DNA from: Thermoguttaceae bacterium
Lineage (GTDB): Bacteria > Planctomycetota > Planctomycetia > Pirellulales > Thermoguttaceae
NCBI GenBank assembly: GCA_017441605.1
Contig: JAFRXD010000059.1
Span: forward strand, 62,001 to 126,000
DNA length: 64,000 nt
Direction of reading: 5' to 3'
Shown here: positions 33,411-40,779 of the stretch, piece after piece
Layout: each line of letters starts with the position of its first letter
How positions within the stretch are numbered: the first letter of the stretch is position 1
Made by a program: the position numbers and the translations under genes
The notes under the pieces: generated by a model
What the model saw: the letters and a program-made list of their open reading frames with translations, nothing else
Databases searched by the model: none
What the model was told of the DNA's origin: nothing

Positions 33411-34679
33411 ATGAAATTCCTCTTTCTAAGTTCGTACTATAAACCGGAATCGACTTCCAGTTCCCGACGAACGCGCGACCTGCACGAGGCGATCGTCGCG
33501 CGAGGGAACTCGATCGAGCTTTACTGTCCGACCCCGACCCGAAACGTCTCGAAAGAGGTTCGGCGCGAGTACAAAAAGCGCAAACGAGAAACGGAATACG
33601 ACGGCGCGATGACCGTTTGCCGATTCTCGCTCTGGCGCGAGGGAAATTTCGCGCCCCTTCGCGCTCTGCGCTACGCCGTTTGCGAGCTAATCTTCGTCTG
33701 GAAAGGACTCCGCGCGAAAAACGTGGACGTCTTGGCGAGCGGGAGCACCCCTCCGATCCACGCCCTCACCGCCGTCTTCCTGCGCAAAACGAGGGGAATC
33801 CCCTTCGTTTATTACCTCGCCGACATTTTTCCCGACTCTCTCGTTAGCGCCGGGATCGCGCGAAAAAACTCGCTCTTGTGGAAAATCGGAAATTGGGTCT
33901 CCAATACGATTTACCAAAACGCCTCAAAAATAATCGTTATTTCCGATCGTCAAAAAGCCCGCCTCGTCGAGCGCGGGGTTCCCGCCGAAAAAGTCGAGGT
34001 TATTTACCTATGGGTCGACGAAAACTCCGTCCGCCGCGTCGAGCGCTCCGACAATAAACTCTTCGACGACCTAGGGTTGCCGCGAGACAAATTCTACGTT
34101 ACCTACGCCGGAAACTTCGGCGCGTCTCAAAACGTCGAGCTGCTCTTGGATTGCGCCGACAAACTAAGAGGAAACGACGCGATCCGATTCGTTATTATCG
34201 GCGACGGCTCGCAAAAACAAAAGCTGATCGACAAAATCGCGAACCTCAAACTCGACAACGTTACCCTCGCTCCCATGCAACCGCCGGAGCGCGTTCCCGA
34301 GGTCTACAGCCTGGGCGACGTCTCCTTCGTCATTTGCCAAAAGGGCGTCGGCGACGGAGCTTTCCCGAGCAAAGCCGCCGTTGTGATGAGCGTCGGAACC
34401 CCCCTCGTCGCCTCTTACGACCGCGACACGGATCTCTGCGACCTAATAGTCGACAACGAGGCGGGACTTTGCGTCGAGCCCAACGACGTCGACGCCGCGG
34501 TCGACGCGATCGAGCGGCTCTTACACGATCCCAATTTGCGCGCTCGATGTTCCGAGAACGAGGTTAAGCTCGCTCGCGAAAAGTTTTCCAAAGAAAAATC
34601 CGTTCCCGCCTCCGTCGAAATCTACGAGCGCGTCGCCCGTGAAAATAAGGAAGCCAAGGATGCCAAGCGTCGTCGATAA
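33411..34679 (+). CDS. Glycosyltransferase family 4 (WbuB/WcaI-like)
   Basis: 422 residues of GT-B fold. The N-terminal domain begins FLSSYYKPESTSSSRRTRDLHEA, includes a membrane-associating stretch (VYYLADIFPDSL) and a linker near residue 215. The C-terminal nucleotide-sugar domain has VTYAGNFGASQNVELLLD, FVIIGDGSQK and GAFPSKAAVVMSVGTPLVAS. It should transfer a sugar from a nucleotide donor to the lipid-linked glycan on the cytoplasmic face. Sugar and linkage are unknown. It overlaps the flippase gene by 20 bases. Confidence 0.88.
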   Translation: MKFLFLSSYYKPESTSSSRRTRDLHEAIVARGNSIELYCPTPTRNVSKEVRREYKKRKRETEYDGAMTVCRFSLWREGNFAPLRALRYAVCELIFVWKGLRAKNVDVLASGSTPPIHALTAVFLRKTRGIPFVYYLADIFPDSLVSAGIARKNSLLWKIGNWVSNTIYQNASKIIVISDRQKARLVERGVPAEKVEVIYLWVDENSVRRVERSDNKLFDDLGLPRDKFYVTYAGNFGASQNVELLLDCADKLRGNDAIRFVIIGDGSQKQKLIDKIANLKLDNVTLAPMQPPERVPEVYSLGDVSFVICQKGVGDGAFPSKAAVVMSVGTPLVASYDRDTDLCDLIVDNEAGLCVEPNDVDAAVDAIERLLHDPNLRARCSENEVKLAREKFSKEKSVPASVEIYERVARENKEAKDAKRRR

Positions 34680-36330
34680 AAACGTCGGTTCTGTTTCCAC
34701 TAAAAGGCGTTTTTTGCGCAATATCGGGAGCGGCTGGCTCGCCGTCTTGACCAACGCGCTTGTCGGCGTCTTCATTCTTCCGGTAAACTTGTATTATCTC
34801 GGAAAGGAAGTCTACGGAATCTCCGTCTTGGCGGCCTCGATTCTCACCCTGATGCACTATCTCAACTTCGGGATGGGGCCGACCCTTATCCGCTTTTTCT
34901 CGCAAGCGGTCGCGAACGACGACGACGACGCGTTTCGCAAGACGTCCAGCACCGCCCAGTTCTTCACGGGCGGGGTCGGACTGATCGGGGCGGTTATCTT
35001 TATGTGCTGCTATCCCTGGTTTTGTAAAACGTACGAAATCGGGGACGACCTTCGCCGCGCGACCTTCGTCCTCTTCTGCGGCATGGCGCTCTCCCTCTGG
35101 GAGCACTTCTACACGATCACGTTCAACACGATCCTGCAAAGCTACCAGCGACTCGATTTAACGAACTACTTGCGCTCCGCGATGGTCGTTTTTCGCGTGG
35201 GAGCGCTAATCTTGCTTTACGAGTTTTTCGAGCGGTCCCTCGCGGTTCTCGGAATCGTCCTCTTGCTCGAGGCGACGATTCGACTCGCCTTCCTGTGGTT
35301 CTTCTCTCTCCGCTACGGAGGAAAGAAAACCCTCTTTTCCCCTAGAAACGTCGATATAAAAATCGCCCCCAAATTGTTCGCGTTCGGGGCCCTCGTCTTT
35401 ATCAATTCCGTCGCGATGGGGCTCTCGATCCAAATACCCAGCCTGATCATCGGCGCGACCCTCGGGAAAAACGCCGTCGCCGACTACTCCGCCGCCCTAA
35501 CCGTTACCTCCTTTATGAGCTCCGTCTTGGCGGCGATCGTGGTCCCTCTCACCCCATTGGCGAGCATTGAGGCGAAAAACGGGGGAAAACGCCTCGGCGT
35601 CTGGGCCGTTTCGATCGGGCAAGCGGTCGCCTGCGCGGGGTACTGCGCCGTTCTGATCCTGTGGCTCTTCGGGCGCGATTGGATTACCGCCTGGCTGGGC
35701 GCCGAATTCGCTTGGACTCGATTCGTCGTCATTATCGTCGCCACCGCGACCGTCCTCGCCGCCGTTCAGCACACCAATTTCACCATCGCCCTGGGCGCCT
35801 CGTCCATCGTTCCCGTCGCGGTAAGCTCCGTCGTTATGGCGATCGCGATCATCGGCGGCTGCGCCCTCGGACTCGGACTCGGACTCTTTGAGAAAATCCC
35901 GTTGTTACAAAGCGAGGCGCATCCGACCGACGGCGCCGGGCTGTTGGGCGTAGCGTGGCTAATCTTTTTTGTGCGGATCGGGCGCAACGTGCTCTACCTC
36001 CCGAGCGTCTACGCGAAAAAATTTGACTACAGTTATCCGAAATACCTCTTTAAAGTTTACCTAACTCCCCTAGTCGCCGCCGTCTGCGTCTTCCTGATCT
36101 GGAAGTTCGCCTTCGCGGAATTCGATTTCGACGCTCTCCAAGCGACTGCGGAGCTCAAACTTAGGAATCTTGGACTCGCGAAATACGCCGCGAGAGGCGC
36201 GCTGGTTCTCGTCGCTTGTCTCAAGTCCGGAATCGCCGCCGTTCTTTATGCCGCGATCTGCTGGTTCGCCGTCTTGCCCAAGGAGCTAAAACGCTCCCTG
36301 TTCGGCGTTCTGAGGAAAAAGTTGACCTAA
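34660..36330 (+). CDS. Wzx-type polysaccharide flippase
   Basis: 556 residues with about 12-14 hydrophobic helices, typical of the polysaccharide-transport part of the MATE superfamily. The ATG at 34660 has AAGGA 8 nt upstream and is preferred over a GTG 21 bases earlier. The N-terminus NIGSGWLAVLTNALVGVFILPVNLYYLG and LNFGMGPTLIRFFSQA are typical of the family. It should move the lipid-linked oligosaccharide across the inner membrane. The C-terminal hydrophobic region (about 465-556) is longer than in many Wzx proteins. It overlaps the upstream glycosyltransferase and is followed by a terminator. Confidence 0.88.
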   Translation: MPSVVDKNVGSVSTKRRFLRNIGSGWLAVLTNALVGVFILPVNLYYLGKEVYGISVLAASILTLMHYLNFGMGPTLIRFFSQAVANDDDDAFRKTSSTAQFFTGGVGLIGAVIFMCCYPWFCKTYEIGDDLRRATFVLFCGMALSLWEHFYTITFNTILQSYQRLDLTNYLRSAMVVFRVGALILLYEFFERSLAVLGIVLLLEATIRLAFLWFFSLRYGGKKTLFSPRNVDIKIAPKLFAFGALVFINSVAMGLSIQIPSLIIGATLGKNAVADYSAALTVTSFMSSVLAAIVVPLTPLASIEAKNGGKRLGVWAVSIGQAVACAGYCAVLILWLFGRDWITAWLGAEFAWTRFVVIIVATATVLAAVQHTNFTIALGASSIVPVAVSSVVMAIAIIGGCALGLGLGLFEKIPLLQSEAHPTDGAGLLGVAWLIFFVRIGRNVLYLPSVYAKKFDYSYPKYLFKVYLTPLVAAVCVFLIWKFAFAEFDFDALQATAELKLRNLGLAKYAARGALVLVACLKSGIAAVLYAAICWFAVLPKELKRSLFGVLRKKLT

Positions 36331-36376
36331 TCGCGACAAACGGTCCGAGCCTTTAAGGCGCCCCTCATTTTTGAAC

Positions 36377-36415
36377 AAAAGTCTCGCGAGCGGGGTTGTC
36401 GCTCGCGGGACTTTT
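36377..36415 (+). terminator. Terminator after the flippase gene
   Basis: Arms 36377-36392 and 36400-36415 form a 16-bp stem with one mismatch/wobble and a 7-nt loop. A short run of four T ends the right arm, and matching A's lead the left arm, so it could act on both strands. Confidence 0.65.
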
Positions 36416-36424
36416 CGCTACAAT
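36396..36424 (+). promoter_or_regulatory. Candidate promoter for the second half of the glycan locus
   Basis: TTGTCG (36396-36401), 17-nt spacer, TACAAT (36419-36424). It overlaps the terminator hairpin and would start transcription near 36431. Confidence 0.45.
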
Positions 36425-36543
36425 GGGCTCGCGAGCGTCGTTTGGTCGCGACCGAAACCAAGGTCGAAACGGCGCTCGCGGTGGAGCGCGTCGATCGAAC
36501 GACGCCTCGGAAAGGCGAACAAAAAAGGGAGCGGGCGTTAGGA

Positions 36544-38058
36544 ATGCTGTCGCGATTTTCGGTTTTCTGGTACGGACTCTTCGTTGTCGTCATGCTCTCC
36601 AGCGCTTCGGCGAGCGCGTACGCGGAGGAACGCGAGTTCGACACGCTCTTGCCGCAGACCCTCGTTCACTACATCGGGCTGTTGCGATGGGTCTTTTGGA
36701 TCGTTTTCGTCGGCGAGGGATTGATCACCACCGTGAAATGGAAGGACGTTACGAGCTACCATCGCAAGTTTCTTCTCTTTTACGCAATTTTGCTCCTTTC
36801 CGCGCTCGGCGAAATCACCGACCCTCACCGCGCCATCGTCCTCAACGGTCTGGCGCGAACGGCGGGTCTTCTCTGCATCTGTCTCGCGATTCCTTTGCAA
36901 CTTGAGAATTACATTCGATTTCACGGAATCGACAAAACGCTTCGGACCTTCTTCTATTGCGTCGTCATAATGACGGTCGTGGGCGTCTTGGCGGGGCTCA
37001 GAGCGCGAGGGTTTTCCTTCCGATACACCGGTTGGGTCGACAACCCGAACTCCTTCGTTCTTATCAACGTCTTCTTTATCTCCGTCTTGCTCGCGAACTA
37101 CGTGCGCAAGTCCGTGCCTCGCGGAATATGCGTCCCGCTCATTATCTTCTTGGTCTTCGCCCAGTTGTCGACGGGGTCTCGCCAAGGTCTGATCGGGCTG
37201 CTCGTTGTGGCGCTCGTTTTCGCGGTGCGAAGCGGTCAGGGCGCGCGAACGTGGTTCTTTGTTTTGAGTATCCTTATCGTCGGATTCGTTTTGTTCTTCG
37301 TCTTCGGCTCCGAGGGCGCGAGACGAGTCTTCGACGTTTACGACGTGGAAAACGACACGGGAAGGCTTAACCACTGGACCGAGGTTTGGCCTTACATTCG
37401 CCAGAAATGGCTAACGGGGTGGAGTATCAACGGGCGCGAATACTTGGAGTGGGGCAACTCCCACAATATGTACATCTCTCTGATGCTCTTCTTCGGAATC
37501 CCGGGCGGCGTCTTAATGGGCGCGTATTACGCCTACTGCTGCGCCCAAGGGCTCTTCGCGAAGGAAAAGAGAGGGGATCTCGCGAGCGTCGCGTTCATTT
37601 TCACCGGTTACCTTTGCTCCGTCTTCGCGACGATGGCGGTCGAGGACACCATTTTGGGCATCGGCTCTCCTTGGTCCTTGCAGATCGTCTTGGCGATCGG
37701 TATGGTCAACGCGCTGCAACGGTTGCAAAGAGGAGGAGAAGGAGGGGGCGTCAAGGCGACGATTCCCGCCCCGGCTCCGGTCGCCGCGCCCGTACTAACT
37801 CCCCGCCCCTATGCGCCGCCGCGCCCACCCTATCGCCCGCAATTTCAACCGGCTCCCAACCCCGAGCGACCGATCGACCTAGAAAAGCGCGATCCGGAGT
37901 CCGCCGCGCCTCAGTTCCCGCGCGAGACGCCGCCCCCGCCAAACTGGAATCCGCGTTTCCCCCAAGAGCCGAGACCCGGCGCGTTTCCGCCTCCTCCTCG
38001 GGGTTTTAACGATCGGAATCCGCCGAACGAGCCGAATAATTGGGGTCCCCGACAATGA
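36544..38058 (+). CDS. Wzy/O-antigen ligase-like membrane protein with proline-rich tail
   Basis: 504 residues from the ATG at 36544 (MLSRFSVFWYG). A TTG at 36442 in the same frame would add a charged 34-residue leader without a ribosome site. About 10-11 membrane helices include the polymerase/ligase hallmarks: a periplasmic loop after GWVDNPNSFVLINVFF, STGSRQGLIGLLV, and the large loop with WPYIRQKWLTGW and WGNSHNMYISLMLFFGIPG. Known Wzy and WaaL enzymes polymerise or attach lipid-linked glycans on the outer face of the inner membrane. The last 90-100 residues are very rich in Pro, Arg and Asn (PPRPPYRPQFQPAPNP) and hydrophilic, which is odd for this family. It overlaps the next gene by ATGA. 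Confidence 0.82.
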   Translation: MLSRFSVFWYGLFVVVMLSSASASAYAEEREFDTLLPQTLVHYIGLLRWVFWIVFVGEGLITTVKWKDVTSYHRKFLLFYAILLLSALGEITDPHRAIVLNGLARTAGLLCICLAIPLQLENYIRFHGIDKTLRTFFYCVVIMTVVGVLAGLRARGFSFRYTGWVDNPNSFVLINVFFISVLLANYVRKSVPRGICVPLIIFLVFAQLSTGSRQGLIGLLVVALVFAVRSGQGARTWFFVLSILIVGFVLFFVFGSEGARRVFDVYDVENDTGRLNHWTEVWPYIRQKWLTGWSINGREYLEWGNSHNMYISLMLFFGIPGGVLMGAYYAYCCAQGLFAKEKRGDLASVAFIFTGYLCSVFATMAVEDTILGIGSPWSLQIVLAIGMVNALQRLQRGGEGGGVKATIPAPAPVAAPVLTPRPYAPPRPPYRPQFQPAPNPERPIDLEKRDPESAAPQFPRETPPPPNWNPRFPQEPRPGAFPPPPRGFNDRNPPNEPNNWGPRQ

Positions 38059-39203
38059 CCAAGCCGATCGTCCTCTGGACCAACATCCCCTCGTTCCACC
38101 TTATCGGACCGTTTCAGAAACTCGCCGAAACCCGAGAGACGATCTGCGTCTGCCGTCAGGCGACCTCGTCGCATCGATCCGACATGTGGAAAGCCCCCGA
38201 CTTCGGAAAGCTCCAAGTCGTTTATCTAAAAGACAAAGAACATCCGAATCGCTTCGTTCAGGAGTTCCTCGCTCAATACAAAGGCGCGGCGCACTTTATG
38301 TCCGGATTCGGAACCCAACCCGGAACCGAAACGTTCTGGAAACTCGCCCCAAGGTTCCGGATCAAGCCGATCGCCCTCGCCGAGCGACCAAATCCCCAGC
38401 GCAATCCGGTCAAAGCGCTTTTGCGCGACGCGTACTACGCCGCGAGAATCCGCGCGATCTCCAAATGGCTAGGCGCGGTTCTCTGCATGGGCTCCTTGAG
38501 CGTCGACGCCTATCGGCGCTACGGGATCCCCAAGCGCAAACTCTTGCCCTATATGTACACGAGCGCGCTCCCCTTCCCCGAGCTTCCGGAAAAAGTCGAG
38601 ATCGGGGCGCCACTTCGCTTTGTTTACGTCGGTCGCGACGACCCTTGGATCAAGGGCCTCGACCTGCTCGCCGAAGCCCTAAAAGGGCTGACCCCGGAAC
38701 AACTAACCTTCGATTTCATCGGTCCAAACCCCGACTCCTGGCTCGCCAAGTTCGCCGAGGAAAACGGGCTGTCCGGCGTTATTCGCGTTCTCGGCAAGCT
38801 CCCCAACGACCAAATCGCCCCCAAACTCGCCAACGAATACGACGTTCTCGCGCTCGTCGGGCGTTACGACGGCTGGGGTATGACCGTCTCCGAGGCGCTC
38901 TTCTCCGGGCTCGGGGTTCTCGCCTCCGACGCCTGCGGCTCCCAAGACGTCGCTCGCGCCTCCGGCGCTGGCAAGGTCCTCCCCAAAGGCTCCGTCGACG
39001 CCATTCGATCCGCGATTCGCGAACTCGTCGACAATCCGAGTCAAGTTCTCGAATGGAAAAACCGCGCGCGAGCCTATCGCGACGCCCTGCGCGCCGAGAG
39101 GCTCGCCCCCTACTTGGAGGAGGTCGTCGAGTACGCCGAGCGCGGCTGCTCCGGCGAAAAACCGAATCCCTACTGGTTGGAGGGAAGCGACGTCTCTCGA
39201 TAA
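38055..39203 (+). CDS. Glycosyltransferase, GT-B fold (family 4-like)
   Basis: 382 residues. The ATG sits in a 4-base overlap with the preceding stop. The C-terminal domain carries RFVYVGRDDPWIKGLDLLAEAL, a GKLPNDQIAP segment and GWGMTVSEALFSGLGVLASD, the donor-binding E-containing motif of GT4. The N-terminal half (FHLIGPFQKLAE, FMSGFGTQPGTETFW) is less conserved. It probably adds one sugar of the surface glycan in the cytoplasm. Confidence 0.85.
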   Translation: MTKPIVLWTNIPSFHLIGPFQKLAETRETICVCRQATSSHRSDMWKAPDFGKLQVVYLKDKEHPNRFVQEFLAQYKGAAHFMSGFGTQPGTETFWKLAPRFRIKPIALAERPNPQRNPVKALLRDAYYAARIRAISKWLGAVLCMGSLSVDAYRRYGIPKRKLLPYMYTSALPFPELPEKVEIGAPLRFVYVGRDDPWIKGLDLLAEALKGLTPEQLTFDFIGPNPDSWLAKFAEENGLSGVIRVLGKLPNDQIAPKLANEYDVLALVGRYDGWGMTVSEALFSGLGVLASDACGSQDVARASGAGKVLPKGSVDAIRSAIRELVDNPSQVLEWKNRARAYRDALRAERLAPYLEEVVEYAERGCSGEKPNPYWLEGSDVSR

Positions 39204-39233
39204 ACGTCGCGCCCCCTTAGTTTGGAGAATTCG

Positions 39234-40388
39234 ATGTCCAAAAAAACGATCGCCTTGTTGGCGCATAATCTCCGAGGCGGCGGCGCGTCCGCGCTTGGCA
39301 AGAGCGTCGCCGAGAATCTCGCCAAACTGGTTCCCGAGAACAAGATCGTCGTAACCCATCTCAAGGGGTACGGATTCGAGACGCTCGCGGAGATCCCGAA
39401 CGTCGAGCTTTGGGAAACCCCCTTCGGAGGGTTCGCGACCCGATATCGAGCCGAAAAGAATATCGCCGCGCGACTGGCGTCCGTCGATTGCGACTGGGCT
39501 TGGTGGCTCGGCAACTTGGGTATCGTCTACCCGAGCTGCCGGCAGAGCGTCTACGTCCGCAACGCCTACGCCGTCAACTACCCCGAGAAACACTGGGGAA
39601 ACGCGTCCCTCTCCTTCAAACTTAAACGCCGCGCCGACAATATCTTCGTTCGCCGAACGCTGAGGCGCTGCGACCGCGCCTGGGTTCAAACCGAAACGAT
39701 GCGAACCCGGCTTCTCGAGACCTATCGATTCCTCGAGCCCGAGCGCGTCGGGATTTGCCCGGTTCCCCCCCTCTTTCGCGACGCGACGATCGCGCCCTCC
39801 GAAAAAACGGTCGAAACCCTCCGGGAGCTCGCGGAAAAAGACGCCGGAAAGTTCCGCGCCCTCTACGTCTCGATGATCAATCCCCACAAAAACGTCGAGC
39901 GCGTTATCGAAACGTTCAAGCGCTATCGCCAAGAGCTCGAGGGCGTCGTCCTCTACGTAACCGCGAAAAAAGGGGTCGGATATCAAGCCGAGCTCTGGAA
40001 GCGCGTCGAAGCGGCCCGACTGACCGACTCGATTCGCTTTATCGGAACCTTCCCCCAAGCCGACGTCCCCGCGCTCTTCCAAGCCTGCGACGTCTCCCTC
40101 TTCCCCACCCTTCTCGAAACGGTGGGGCACGGGCACAACGACGCCCTCTACTTCGGGCGCCCTCTAATCGCCAGCGATCTCGATTTCGCGCGAGAAATCT
40201 GCGGCGACGCGGCGTATTTCGTCGACCCGTTCTCCCCCGAGAGCATGAAAAACGGGTTGCTCGCCTTGAAAAACGACCCCCAACTCCGCGCCGAGCTCGT
40301 CGAGCGCGGCAAAAAGCGCCTCCAAACCAAAGCGCCGACTTGGGAGGAGATTCTGGGGGGCGTCCTGACCGCCGAGGGGCTTCTCTAA
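39234..40388 (+). CDS. Glycosyltransferase, GT-B fold (family 4-like)
   Basis: 384 residues. The ATG at 39234 has GGAGA 5 nt upstream; an in-frame TTG 12 bases earlier is less likely. The N-terminal domain begins IALLAHNLRGGGASALGKSVAENL with the Gly-rich acceptor loop. The C-terminal domain has LYVSMINPHKNVERVIETFKR, VRFIGTFP-like sequence and HGHNDALYFGRPLIASDLDF. Last gene of the glycan locus, ended by a terminator at 40429-40470. Confidence 0.85.
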   Translation: MSKKTIALLAHNLRGGGASALGKSVAENLAKLVPENKIVVTHLKGYGFETLAEIPNVELWETPFGGFATRYRAEKNIAARLASVDCDWAWWLGNLGIVYPSCRQSVYVRNAYAVNYPEKHWGNASLSFKLKRRADNIFVRRTLRRCDRAWVQTETMRTRLLETYRFLEPERVGICPVPPLFRDATIAPSEKTVETLRELAEKDAGKFRALYVSMINPHKNVERVIETFKRYRQELEGVVLYVTAKKGVGYQAELWKRVEAARLTDSIRFIGTFPQADVPALFQACDVSLFPTLLETVGHGHNDALYFGRPLIASDLDFAREICGDAAYFVDPFSPESMKNGLLALKNDPQLRAELVERGKKRLQTKAPTWEEILGGVLTAEGLL

Positions 40389-40428
40389 CGATCCCGCCCC
40401 TTCGACTCGCGTTTTACCGAGCCAACGC

Positions 40429-40470
40429 GGCGCGCTTCGAACTTCGAGAGCGCGCCGTTTTCTTTTTTTT
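40429..40470 (+). terminator. Terminator of the glycan locus
   Basis: GGCGCGC (40429-40435) pairs with GCGCGCC (40450-40456), extended by flanking ACG/GT pairs after a small bulge, followed by a T-rich run (40457-40470). Confidence 0.75.
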
Positions 40471-40503
40471 CTCCAAAAATCTTCGCAAAAATCGCCGAGA
40501 CGC

Positions 40504-40532
40504 TTGACGAATCTCTATTTCGAGAGTATGTT
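40504..40532 (+). promoter_or_regulatory. Candidate promoter for the LRR/Fn3 surface protein
   Basis: TTGACG (40504-40509), 17-nt spacer, TATGTT (40527-40532). The -10 hexamer lies within the left half of the 20-bp palindrome, so a protein bound there would block it. Confidence 0.5.
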
Positions 40533-40547
40533 AGTTTAAACTAACAT
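40528..40547 (+). promoter_or_regulatory. Perfect 20-bp palindromic operator candidate
   Basis: ATGTTAGTTTAAACTAACAT equals its own reverse complement. Its core has the form TGTTAG-N6-CTAACA, which recurs at 40678-40695. It overlaps the -10 box of the candidate promoter. Confidence 0.65.
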
Positions 40548-40676
40548 TTGAGCGTTTTCCTGGCTCGATTCGCGCATATACGGGAAATCGAGTCCGCCTT
40601 GGCAAACGTCATCGGTTTATGGGACCGCGTTTTCCCGAGTCTCGCTCGCGGATCGCGGACTTTATTTGCGTATTTA

Positions 40677-40714
40677 CTGTTAGACCTCTCTAACAGATAA
40701 GGGACTTCTAACAG
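40677..40714 (+). promoter_or_regulatory. Second TGTTAG-N6-CTAACA palindrome plus an extra half-site
   Basis: CTGTTAGA-CCTC-TCTAACAG (40677-40696) is a perfect 8-bp inverted repeat with the same half-sites and 6-base spacing as the upstream palindrome. A third half-site, CTAACAG, follows at 40708-40714. It could be an operator or an RNA hairpin in the leader. Confidence 0.55.
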
Positions 40715-40779
40715 CGCTATCATTGAGCCCTTTCGGGCGTCCCGCGTCAATTGGGCGCGGAGTCGAAGGAATTTGAGTT

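Larger units (their letters stand above)
40389..40779. other. Intergenic region: terminator, promoter with operator, long leader
   Basis: No gene is seen. In order it holds the terminator of the glycan locus, a TTGACG/TATGTT promoter overlapped by a perfect 20-bp palindrome, about 130 nt without clear structure, and a second palindrome with an extra half-site 66-103 bases before the LRR protein start. Confidence 0.7.
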
